From Acidobacteriaceae bacterium (GTDB lineage Bacteria > Acidobacteriota > Terriglobia > Bryobacterales > Bryobacteraceae), in assembly GCA_019244945.1 (NCBI GenBank), contig JAFASD010000185.1:1-8721 (forward strand): a DNA stretch of 8,721 nucleotides, written 5' to 3'. The translations under genes were made by a program, and so were the position numbers. Below the pieces are notes generated by a model. It was not told the DNA's origin and made no database searches. It worked only from the letters and a program-made list of their open reading frames with translations. Positions 1 to 6,774 of this stretch are shown here, one piece after another. The first letter of the stretch is position 1. The number at the start of each line of letters is the position of its first letter.

Positions 1-169
1 CGATCGCTGGACATCGGTTTGGCAGAACCCCGAGTTCCTGCGTGAGATACAGAATTCGGGGATGAGCATCAATGTTGAGGAAAACAATCACATGCAAATT
101 CAGTTGCCTATCACTGGGGAAGAACAGGTTCAGCAGGTGGTTGCGCGTTTGGGGTTAACGGTCCAGTGA
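1..169 (+). CDS. C-terminal fragment of a protein of unknown function
   Basis: An open frame enters from the left edge (codons begin at position 2) and ends at a TGA at 167-169, giving 55 residues. The fragment starts DRWTSVWQNPEF and ends in VVARLGLTVQ. It has no transmembrane segment or cysteine and contains a polar, Asn/Gln-rich stretch followed by a short LPITGEEQV motif and a probable amphipathic helix. It reads as the end of a soluble domain, but I do not recognise the family. It converges with the minus-strand glycosyltransferase gene, leaving only 19 nt between the two stop codons. I see no strong hairpin terminator there. That it is coding is inferred from the clean frame and protein-like composition; no start is available. 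Confidence 0.6.
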   Translation, partial: DRWTSVWQNPEFLREIQNSGMSINVEENNHMQIQLPITGEEQVQQVVARLGLTVQ

Positions 170-188
170 GCGCCGCTTTTGTTTCGGA

Positions 189-1784
189 TTAACGCTCCGC
201 AACCATGACCACTTCGTACGCAAAAAGGCCCGGAGCAATCGCGTTTATAAGGCGCAATACCCGGCTAGCGAAACGGAGGAGGGCACTTTCAGGACGTAGG
301 GGAATCACGCGCTCAACGGGCATGACGGTGTAGCGCCGGTAGGTGACACGATATCCCTGCTCTTCGAGAAGAGCGCCGAAGGTTTTAGCGGTAAAGAAGC
401 GCAGGTGCGACCAATCCAGAATGCCGCGATCCCTGTAGCGGAACTGGCCGAACAAGATCATGAACCGGACGGTCAGGTTCACGGCGTTGGGGACGGACAC
501 GATCAATTTTCCGCGCGGGGCCAGCAGGTTTCTGCAGCTCTTCAGGAGATTGGCCGGGTTTCGCAGATGCTCTAGCGAATCCAGAATCAAGATGCGATCA
601 AATTCCTGGCTACGGATCCGCGCGACTTCGCTCAGCCCAGTTTCTAAATCGGCCTGCAAAAAGTCCACGTACGGCCTTTCTACGGCAGGCCGTTCTTGTC
701 CATTCACGCCTACTACCTGGTTTCCGGCTCGCGCCAGCTCCGCGCCGAATACGCCGTCACCACAACCAATCTCCAGCACTCGTTGATCTTTTCCCACCAG
801 GCGGGCGGCGTAGTAGTGGACGGAATAAAGACTACGCTTGATGGCGTGCGGAACGAAGTATTCTTCGTACTCCGGATAAGCCCGTACGGCTCTCGACGTG
901 GCAGTGTAGCGGTTTACGGCCCGTACGATCGCTTTCGCGTACTTAAGACCGTTGACGTAGCAGATCTCATCTCCATAGAACGTGGGGATGGGCACTTCCA
1001 GAATGCGAAATCCCTGGTGATGTAGTTTGATGATGATTTCCGTGTCGAAATGGAAATCATTCGTCATGTTCTCGAGTTGAATCTGCGACAACGCGTGCAG
1101 ATTGTAGGCTCGATAGCCGCTATGGAATTCCGTGAGATTCAGTCCGAGCGCGCGATTTTCGAAGGCAGTCAGAAGGCGGTTGCCGGCGTATTTATACAGA
1201 GGCATTCCGCCCTTGAGCGGTCCGCCGAAATCCTTCATCATGCGCGAGCCGAAAACGGCATCAGCGTCTCCGCGCACGAGCGGGGCATACATATGCGAGA
1301 GCAATTCCGGCGCGTATTGACCATCGCCGTGGAGTAGCACGACGATGTCAAATCCTTGCTCGATGAAATAACGGTAGCCTGCCTTTTGATTTCCGCCATA
1401 CCCGAGATTTTGTGGGTGTTTCAAGACGCGGAGTTTCGGCAGGTGGGTCATGGCCTGAATTCCGACGGCTAATTCATAGGTCTCATCCTGGCTGGCGTCA
1501 TCGAAGACCGCGACTTGTTCCACATTGCGCCAAACCTCGGGCGTGATCCGCTTCAAGACTTTGCTCAGCGTAGTCAGAGCATTGTACGCGACGATGAAGA
1601 TGCCAATCCGTTTGCCGCGGTTGTCAGCGCGCTCCGGGGATTCGTCGAGCGCATTACGCCGGAATTGCGGAAGCGGTTCGAACGGCAGAGATAAGCTTTG
1701 CGGGGTCGTTTGGCCCGCGGTCGGCGCTGCCAATCCGGCTTCCGGAACCCCGACTGAATCAGACGTTTCGAGTTTCAGGTCCAA
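189..1784 (-). CDS. GT2 glycosyltransferase-SAM methyltransferase fusion protein
   Basis: This 531-residue protein has two domains. Residues about 58-290 are a GT-A fold family 2 glycosyltransferase of the dolichyl-phosphate-mannose-synthase-like group. Visible motifs are IFIVAYNAL (62-70), the nucleotide-sugar acidic pair in VFDDASQDE (93-101), HGDGQY (152-157) in place of the usual DxDGQH, and SGYRAYN (222-228). Residues about 315-531 are a class I SAM-dependent methyltransferase, with motif I VLEIGCGDG (336-344) and a typical LDSLEHL segment (401-407). No membrane helix follows the GT domain, so the protein is probably cytoplasmic or peripheral. The first 57 residues are Pro/Ala-rich and probably disordered. 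The likely role is transfer of a sugar to a polyprenyl phosphate or glycan plus methylation of the product; the substrate is unknown. The start is TTG, with GGGGA 7 nt upstream (1792-1796). No ATG or GTG is available between the upstream in-frame stop and the GT core. The gene begins 33 nt after the zinc-ribbon gene's stop, in the same frame. Confidence 0.9.
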   Translation of the reverse strand: MDLKLETSDSVGVPEAGLAAPTAGQTTPQSLSLPFEPLPQFRRNALDESPERADNRGKRIGIFIVAYNALTTLSKVLKRITPEVWRNVEQVAVFDDASQDETYELAVGIQAMTHLPKLRVLKHPQNLGYGGNQKAGYRYFIEQGFDIVVLLHGDGQYAPELLSHMYAPLVRGDADAVFGSRMMKDFGGPLKGGMPLYKYAGNRLLTAFENRALGLNLTEFHSGYRAYNLHALSQIQLENMTNDFHFDTEIIIKLHHQGFRILEVPIPTFYGDEICYVNGLKYAKAIVRAVNRYTATSRAVRAYPEYEEYFVPHAIKRSLYSVHYYAARLVGKDQRVLEIGCGDGVFGAELARAGNQVVGVNGQERPAVERPYVDFLQADLETGLSEVARIRSQEFDRILILDSLEHLRNPANLLKSCRNLLAPRGKLIVSVPNAVNLTVRFMILFGQFRYRDRGILDWSHLRFFTAKTFGALLEEQGYRVTYRRYTVMPVERVIPLRPESALLRFASRVLRLINAIAPGLFAYEVVMVAER

Positions 1785-1817
1785 GACGCTGTCCCCGACC
1801 TGATCGTAGCATCCGGT

Positions 1818-2102
1818 TTAGAGAGTTGCCCTCGAGTTGAAGACGCGGTTCTGGCGCGTTTTCCCGGCCAGAGCGTACGCCGCGGGTTGGGTCCGGCGCA
1901 TGTGGGACTCCCAACGTGAAAGGACGGTCCTTGTGGGTCTGGATACAGCCGCTCGCCTGGGCGCCGCGAGCCACGGCCACGCATAAAAGCGGCGGTAACA
2001 AGTCATGCATCTCGAGGGCTTTACCTGCATAAATAGCAGCGGCAGATCACGCCAGCGAAGGTGCGATTGCCGTATTTGCTTGGAAAGACAGGTCGGGCAC
2101 AT
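1818..2102 (-). CDS. Small zinc-ribbon protein (hypothetical)
   Basis: This is a 94-residue protein starting MCPTC. Cysteines pair as CPTC (C2, C5) and CMTC (C32, C35) with a 26-residue spacer containing basic and hydrophobic residues. RRFYAWPW follows the second pair. The arrangement CPxC, a basic segment with RQS, a hydrophobic turn, then RCxxC and RF resembles small uncharacterised zinc-ribbon proteins that I recall from Acidobacteriota and related soil bacteria. The four cysteines probably bind one Zn2+. The remaining ~45 residues are Arg-rich and low in acidic residues, which would suit nucleic-acid binding, but this is inference. I chose ATG at 2102 because GAGG lies 5 nt upstream. A GTG at 2129 would add nine residues but has no ribosome-binding site. 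The start sits inside an inverted repeat, described separately. The gene lies between the NRAMP-like gene (51-nt gap) and the glycosyltransferase gene (33-nt gap), all in one direction. A purely spurious ORF is less likely given the cysteine pattern and good start. Confidence 0.68.
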   Translation of the reverse strand: MCPTCLSKQIRQSHLRWRDLPLLFMQVKPSRCMTCYRRFYAWPWLAAPRRAAVSRPTRTVLSRWESHMRRTQPAAYALAGKTRQNRVFNSRATL

Positions 2103-2125
2103 AAGAACCTCGCAAGATATGTGCC
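2096..2125 (-). promoter_or_regulatory. Inverted repeat enclosing the zinc-ribbon gene's start
   Basis: The arms GGCACATA and TATGTGCC (read on the minus strand) are perfect 8-bp complements at 2118-2125 and 2096-2103, with a 14-nt loop at 2104-2117. The loop carries the GAGG ribosome-binding site and the 3' arm contains the ATG at 2100-2102. In the mRNA this would place the start codon in a stem, so it could limit translation initiation. As DNA it could instead be a dyad operator. One such repeat is not rare by chance in 8.7 kb; the position, not the length, is the argument. Confidence 0.4.
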
Positions 2126-2153
2126 TCACAAAACGCGGTTTTCGGGGTCAGTT

Positions 2154-3419
2154 TTATCCCACAAGGCTCGTGTAGATCAATGCCGCCGTTAGCACGATCA
2201 TGATGATTGCCGTGGTCCAGGCCACGAAATTCTGCCACGGCTCGTTCTTAAAAGTTCCCATTAACCGGGGCCGGTTGATTAGCAGGATCATGTAAACCAG
2301 CACAAACGGGAGCAGAATTCCATTCGCAACCTGAGAGTAGATGATGAATTTGAGCAGAGGCAGGCCAGGGATCAACACGACCGCTGCTCCGCCGCCCACG
2401 AGAAGCGTGTAGAGCCAATAAAAGATGGGCGCCTCCGAGAAGCGTCTGTCGACACCCGATTCGAAGCCGAGACCTTCGCAAACGTTGTAGGAGGTCGCGA
2501 GTGGAAGAATCGCCGCGGAAAGCAGAGAGGCGTTGATCAGGCCTGCTGCAAATAGAAGTGAAGCGAATTTTCCGGCGAAAGGCCGCAGGGCAATGGCCGC
2601 TTGGGCCACATCAGTGATTTCGGGATGGTGCGAATGGTAAATGGTTGCCCCGCAAGCCACCACGATGAAAAAGGCGATCACTTCGGTGAAGATGCATCCG
2701 GTGATCACGTCGAGGCGGCAGATGGGATAATTCCGTCGGTTTATGCCTTTCTCGACCACGGCCGCCTGCAGATAGAACTGCATCCACGGAGTGATGGTGG
2801 TTCCGATCAGGCCAACGATCATGACCAGATAGGCAGGATTACTGTTGAAAACGGGCACGAAGGTCTGTTTTATGGCCAGGTCCCAATTGGGCTTCGCGAG
2901 AAAAGCGGAAACCGGGTAAGCGAAATAGATCAGCGAGGCGATGATGAGAAGGCGTTCGACAGGCTTGTAGCGGCCGCGTACGATTACGATCCAAACCAGG
3001 GCAGCGCCAATAGGCACGACAATGTACTTGCTTGCTCCGAAAATGCCCATGCCCGAAGCGAGGCCGGCAAATTCCGAGACGATGTTGAAGAAATCTGCCA
3101 GGCCAAGCACCACCATGGTAAAGAACGTGGCGCGGAGTCCAAACTCCTCGCGAATGAGGTCTGATAAGCCTTTCCCAGTGATCGCGCCCATGCGCGCGGC
3201 CATTTCTTGCACCACGATCAAAGCGATTGTCGTGGGAATGAGCGTCCAAAGCAGTTGGTAACCAAACTCCGCGCCCGCTTGCGAATAGGTGAGGATCCCG
3301 CCGGGATCGTTGTCGACATTCGCTGTAATAAAGCCGGGGCCCAATACCGCGAGGAACGCGAACAGACGCGCGCTGATAAGGGCAAAGGGCGATCTCCTGC
3401 GAGTGGCGGTTTGGATCAT
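2154..3419 (-). CDS. NRAMP-superfamily divalent cation transporter with altered metal site
   Basis: This 421-residue, highly hydrophobic protein has about 11 predicted membrane helices and belongs to the NRAMP (SLC11) superfamily, inner-membrane transporters of divalent cations. The TM1 motif is present as GPGFITANVDNDPGG (27-41), but the canonical DPGN is DPGG (D38 kept, Asn changed to G41). The TM6 motif, normally AxxMPH, is TTITPW (207-212): the metal-binding Met is T210 and the His is W212. The loss of the Met, which favours Mn2+/Fe2+ over harder ions, suggests a divergent branch, perhaps like the NRAMP-related Mg2+ transporters. The substrate is therefore not safely Mn2+ or Fe2+. The length is close to a normal NRAMP. 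The start is the only ATG available: the upstream frame closes with a stop at 3453-3455 without another start. No Shine-Dalgarno is evident, so initiation may be weak or nearly leaderless. The gene appears to head a unit with the zinc-ribbon and glycosyltransferase genes downstream. Confidence 0.9.
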   Translation of the reverse strand: MIQTATRRRSPFALISARLFAFLAVLGPGFITANVDNDPGGILTYSQAGAEFGYQLLWTLIPTTIALIVVQEMAARMGAITGKGLSDLIREEFGLRATFFTMVVLGLADFFNIVSEFAGLASGMGIFGASKYIVVPIGAALVWIVIVRGRYKPVERLLIIASLIYFAYPVSAFLAKPNWDLAIKQTFVPVFNSNPAYLVMIVGLIGTTITPWMQFYLQAAVVEKGINRRNYPICRLDVITGCIFTEVIAFFIVVACGATIYHSHHPEITDVAQAAIALRPFAGKFASLLFAAGLINASLLSAAILPLATSYNVCEGLGFESGVDRRFSEAPIFYWLYTLLVGGGAAVVLIPGLPLLKFIIYSQVANGILLPFVLVYMILLINRPRLMGTFKNEPWQNFVAWTTAIIMIVLTAALIYTSLVG

Positions 3420-3439
3420 GAGCGTCGGCGAATTTTTAC

Positions 3440-3467
3440 ACTCTATTGTTGACTACGTAGATTTCAA
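3440..3467 (-). promoter_or_regulatory. Candidate sigma70-type promoter for the NRAMP-like gene
   Basis: On the minus strand, TTGAAA (3462-3467, 5 of 6 to the -35 consensus) is followed by a 16-nt spacer and TAGAGT (3440-3445, 4 of 6 to the -10 consensus). The predicted start would leave a leader of only about 14 nt before the ATG at 3419, consistent with the missing Shine-Dalgarno. The spacer contains the perfect 8-bp palindrome CTACGTAG (3453-3460), which could be an operator core. The 133-nt gap between the GH3 stop and this gene is the largest non-coding gap in the window, so a promoter is expected here, but these boxes are only a guess. Confidence 0.3.
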
Positions 3468-3552
3468 AACGATAAGAATCGGCACTAAAATCCCTTTGGC
3501 GCTGTTGCTGGGGGTTACCCGAGCGTGCAGGGGATGCGGCGCGAATTAACGC

Positions 3553-5742
3553 TCACTGAATTTCGAGGGCGCCGGTCAGTTTGATGTCACTCGAAGAGGC
3601 GCCTATCAAGATTCGGACAGGCTCTGTCTCAACCTTGAATTTGCCCGATTTTTCATCCCAGAACGCGAGAGTTGAAGCTTGAAGCGGAATCTGCACGGTT
3701 TGGGTCTCGCCTGCGTTGATCGTGACGCGCCGGAATCCTTTCAGTTCTTGGTTTGGACGCTGGACTTTCGAGCGCAGATGTTTTACGTATAGCTGCACGA
3801 CTTCATCGCCACTCTGATTTCCTGTATTGGTCACGTCCACGCTGACCGTTACTGTCCCGTTAGTCGCCACTTTCGCGGAACTCGTCTTGAGATTCGAGTA
3901 CCGGAAGGTCGTATAGCTCAAACCATAGCCGAATGGATAGAGCGGATCTCCTTTGAAATACATATAAGTCCGGCCGTTCCGGATGTTGTAATCCATCATG
4001 GGAGGGAGTTGATCCAGCGACTTGGGCCAAGTTGTCACCAGGCGTCCACCCGGATTGTATTCTCCAAAGAGCACTTTCGCGAGAGCGGTTCCTTCTTCCT
4101 GGGATGCGTGAGTCATGTGCAGGATTGCAGGAAGATGATCCTGCGACCAGTTGATGGCAAATGGAAAGCTGGAGACCAGGATGAGTACAGTTTTCCGATT
4201 GACTGTATAGACTTGCTTTGCCAATTGCTCCTGAGCCAAGGTAATGCTTTCGCGATCGCGACCTTCGCGGCCATCGCTCGGAACAGTGCAAGGCAACGTA
4301 TCGCCGCCATCGAACGTATTGTGCTGCCAGTCATGGGCCATGTCTGGACCGCAGGTAGGGTCATTGCCAATCACGACAATTGCTACATCCGAAGAGCGGG
4401 CGGCTTTTACCGCAGCGTTGCCGGTTTCGTCGCCAGCGTAGTTGATGGTGACATTGGGACCAACTTCGTCCTTAATTGCCTGAAGAGGCATGATGGCATA
4501 AGGAGGCGTACCGCCGTACCAATCCCAATGGACTGAATCTGCAAGTGGGCCGATTACTGCGATTGACTTGAGCGTTTCCTTCTTCAAAGGCAGAAATTGC
4601 TTCTCGTTCTTCAGCAAAACTACCGATTCGAGCGCCATTTTCCGAGCTACCGCCTTGTCCCGTTCCGTATTCCAGGGTTCCGGCGAGTCTTTGATTGTTG
4701 AATACGGCACCATCTCTGGCGGATCCAGCAATCCGAGGCGAATGGCGATCCGAAATTTATGTAGCAGAAGGTTATCGATCTCCGCTTCAGTAACGGATCC
4801 GTCTTTCAACGCGGCTTTCGTTTCCTCTCGATATGTATCCAGAAATTGGTTGATACCTGCTTTGAGGCAAGCGACCACCGCGGCTTTCTGGTTCGGGAAA
4901 AGCTTGCGTGGGTCGACCAGCAGCCTAACCGCTCCGCCATCGCTCGACAATACGTCACCGGCCCATTGGTCTTCGACGATGCTCTTGAGTATGGGATTAA
5001 TAGCCATCGCCGTGCCGTTCCACGCGTTGTACGAGGCCATAACAGCCTTGGCGCCTCCTTCGAGAAAGCCCATCCGGAATGGCACCGAGTAATACTCCCA
5101 AAACAAGCGTTCATCGAAATTCGAAGACGAGCTTGTACGAAAATTCTCGTTACTGTTCGCCAGAAAATGCTTCAGCAAGGCGGCGGCTTGCCAGTATTTC
5201 GGGTCCTCGCCTTGCAGTCCCTTGATGAACGCGACGGCCATGGTTCCATTGAAAAAGGGATCTTCTCCGTAGACTTCTTCACTGCGGCCCCAACGCGGGT
5301 CGCGAGCGAGATCCGACTGCGGACCCCAGAGCATCAAGACCTGTCGATGATACTTTTCGGTTTGCGTAATGAACCGCGCCTCATAGCCTTCCACGCCGCC
5401 TGCTTGGCGCACCAGATCGGGATCCCAGGATTCGCCCATGCCCGGGGGCTGAGGAAACTGCGTGGTGGGGATCGGTGGAAGCCTGGTTTGATTGGCTCCT
5501 CGCTGCACGACTCCATGAATTCCTTCAGAAGATCCGATATTCTGAACGCCCAACCTCGGCACTCCCGTTCGCGTTCCAAGGCAATCGATCTTTTCGTCGA
5601 TGGTCATAAGGGAAAGAAGATTTTCAATCCTCTTGTCCATCGGCAGAGTTGAATCGTTGAAAGGGTAAGGAGGCGGTTGTCCGTAGGCGAATGCGACACC
5701 GAGAACTGCGCCAAGGAGGATCTGCACGTGCTGCTGACGCAT
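3553..5742 (-). CDS. Secreted glycoside hydrolase family 3 (beta-glucosidase/xylosidase-like)
   Basis: This 729-residue protein is a complete family 3 glycoside hydrolase, a retaining exo-enzyme that removes non-reducing-end sugars such as glucose or xylose from oligosaccharides. An N-terminal hydrophobic segment (about 7-19, AFAYGQ cleavage region) suggests Sec export to the periplasm or outside. The barrel domain (about 25-340) carries WGRSEEVYGEDP (151-162), the KHF motif (191-193) and the nucleophile Asp in LSSDGGAV (D268). The Trp often found after the nucleophile is Gly. The second alpha/beta domain (about 365-610) holds EGRDRESITLAQEQ (493-506); E493 is the likely acid/base, by analogy with the family. 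The C-terminus (about 625-725) is a fibronectin III-like domain with a VDVTNTGNQSGDEVVQLY segment. Two cysteines, C464 and C485, flank the loop before the acid/base and may form a disulfide in the exported protein. The gene starts 6 nt after the quinone-reductase stop, without a strong ribosome-binding site, so coupled translation is likely. Exact sugar specificity cannot be read from the sequence. Confidence 0.93.
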   Translation of the reverse strand: MRQQHVQILLGAVLGVAFAYGQPPPYPFNDSTLPMDKRIENLLSLMTIDEKIDCLGTRTGVPRLGVQNIGSSEGIHGVVQRGANQTRLPPIPTTQFPQPPGMGESWDPDLVRQAGGVEGYEARFITQTEKYHRQVLMLWGPQSDLARDPRWGRSEEVYGEDPFFNGTMAVAFIKGLQGEDPKYWQAAALLKHFLANSNENFRTSSSSNFDERLFWEYYSVPFRMGFLEGGAKAVMASYNAWNGTAMAINPILKSIVEDQWAGDVLSSDGGAVRLLVDPRKLFPNQKAAVVACLKAGINQFLDTYREETKAALKDGSVTEAEIDNLLLHKFRIAIRLGLLDPPEMVPYSTIKDSPEPWNTERDKAVARKMALESVVLLKNEKQFLPLKKETLKSIAVIGPLADSVHWDWYGGTPPYAIMPLQAIKDEVGPNVTINYAGDETGNAAVKAARSSDVAIVVIGNDPTCGPDMAHDWQHNTFDGGDTLPCTVPSDGREGRDRESITLAQEQLAKQVYTVNRKTVLILVSSFPFAINWSQDHLPAILHMTHASQEEGTALAKVLFGEYNPGGRLVTTWPKSLDQLPPMMDYNIRNGRTYMYFKGDPLYPFGYGLSYTTFRYSNLKTSSAKVATNGTVTVSVDVTNTGNQSGDEVVQLYVKHLRSKVQRPNQELKGFRRVTINAGETQTVQIPLQASTLAFWDEKSGKFKVETEPVRILIGASSSDIKLTGALEIQ

Positions 5743-5748
5743 AGTGTC

Positions 5749-6726
5749 TTAGGTTACGATGACCACGATCCGGCCGCTCCGCACCGGATGTTCCACGAGA
5801 TCGTGAGCCCGGGAAATCTCTGAAAGCGGAACTCGTTCGGCAATCTCGAAACCTGACCACCCGGCCTCGAGCACGGCGTTCAGATCCTCGGCTGCACGCA
5901 TCTTTGCATCTCTTGGGAAGTCGTCGCTTCCGAGAAAAAATAACCGGATGTTCTTAAAGACCATCGGCCAGAAAGGGATTGTTGGGCTTGCGTTATCGGT
6001 CGCGTATGTGGCGACAGACCCGCCCATGTTCAGCAGTTCGACATCAGCGCTTATGTTGGCTGCGAAAGCCACTTCGACGATATGATCGACACCTTTCGGC
6101 GCAATCGATTTTACGGTTTGAACCAGCTTCGCATCGACAAGAACCACGTCGTGAGCACCGGCCTTGCGGGCGCTTGCCTCGTCCGAAGACGATCGAACAG
6201 CGCCGATTACGTATGCGCCAGCGCGACGAGCTAATTGAACGGCGCAAAGGCCGACCGCGCCTGCGGCCCCCTGAATTAATACGGTCTGCCCACTTCGGAG
6301 GTTGCCAACATGGACGGCACGGTGCGCAGTTATGCCAGGTATTCCAAGACATGCGCCCTGATCCATCGAAACGCCTTCAGGCAGGCGGGCAATTTGATCC
6401 ACCGGGACCACGGTGAATTCCGCGGCAGTACCAAACGGCCGATACGACTGTGCGCCGTAACACCACACCGGCTGCCCGAGCCATTCGGAAGAAACGCCCT
6501 CACCAACTTCGTCTACCTGCCCAGCCCCATCGCTGTGCGGAATCACGCGAGGATAAGGCATCCCATAACTGAAGGAATCTTGACGCTTCTTGACATCGCC
6601 TGGGTTGATGCCGGATGCAGCTACGCGAATGCGAACTTCTCCCGCACTCGGATGCGGGTCCGGCATTTCTCCTATTATCAAGACTTCACTGGCGGTTCCC
6701 TGCTTCTCGTACCATGCTGCCCTCAT
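5749..6726 (-). CDS. Zinc-independent MDR oxidoreductase, NADPH:quinone reductase-like
   Basis: This 325-residue protein belongs to the medium-chain dehydrogenase/reductase superfamily, quinone oxidoreductase branch, about the family's usual length (near 325). The N-terminal GroES-like domain (about 1-125) contains SGINPGDVKKR (38-48). The Rossmann domain has the cofactor loop QGAAGAVG (152-159), followed by LARRAGAYVIG. The four-cysteine structural zinc lobe of classical alcohol dehydrogenases is absent, and no catalytic Cys/His zinc site is seen. Family knowledge suggests NAD(P)H-dependent reduction of quinones or alpha,beta-unsaturated carbonyls in the cytoplasm. The start is ATG with GAGG 6 nt upstream. 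It lies 47 nt after the peptidase stop and 6 nt before the GH3 gene, so it is probably cotranscribed with both. No obvious metabolic link to either neighbour is visible; a redox or detoxification role is inferred. Confidence 0.9.
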   Translation of the reverse strand: MRAAWYEKQGTASEVLIIGEMPDPHPSAGEVRIRVAASGINPGDVKKRQDSFSYGMPYPRVIPHSDGAGQVDEVGEGVSSEWLGQPVWCYGAQSYRPFGTAAEFTVVPVDQIARLPEGVSMDQGACLGIPGITAHRAVHVGNLRSGQTVLIQGAAGAVGLCAVQLARRAGAYVIGAVRSSSDEASARKAGAHDVVLVDAKLVQTVKSIAPKGVDHIVEVAFAANISADVELLNMGGSVATYATDNASPTIPFWPMVFKNIRLFFLGSDDFPRDAKMRAAEDLNAVLEAGWSGFEIAERVPLSEISRAHDLVEHPVRSGRIVVIVT

Positions 6727-6774
6727 GTATCGCCTCGCGCAAAAATCTTAGGTAAAGTCGATTGCCCTCAGAAT

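Noticed and set aside
168..197. GAGCG...CGCTC as a bidirectional terminator between the convergent genes
   Set aside because: Only a 5-bp stem with a 20-nt loop and a weak T-run; too poor to call a terminator.
1759..2010. Minus-strand frame of 83 codons overlapping the zinc-ribbon gene and the start of the glycosyltransferase gene
   Set aside because: It has no motif, and it overlaps two better-supported genes in another frame.
2601..3164. Plus-strand open frame of 187 codons opposite the NRAMP-like gene
   Set aside because: The translation is His/Asp/Gly-rich, as expected from the complement of codons for hydrophobic helices; no motif or start signal supports it.
188..3554. Identical 10-mer ATTAACGCTC near the 3' ends of the glycosyltransferase (188-197) and GH3 (3545-3554) genes
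   Set aside because: Dozens of exact 10-mer matches are expected by chance in a window this size, and neither copy forms a convincing hairpin.
4846..5652. Plus-strand open frame of 268 codons opposite the GH3 gene
   Set aside because: It lies wholly antisense to a well-supported GH3 coding region, has no recognisable domain and looks like a GC-driven shadow frame.
5743..6752. Shared ACCTAAGA just upstream of the quinone-reductase and GH3 genes
   Set aside because: An 8-mer match is expected by chance; in the GH3 case it overlaps the end of the preceding coding region, and it matches no known site.
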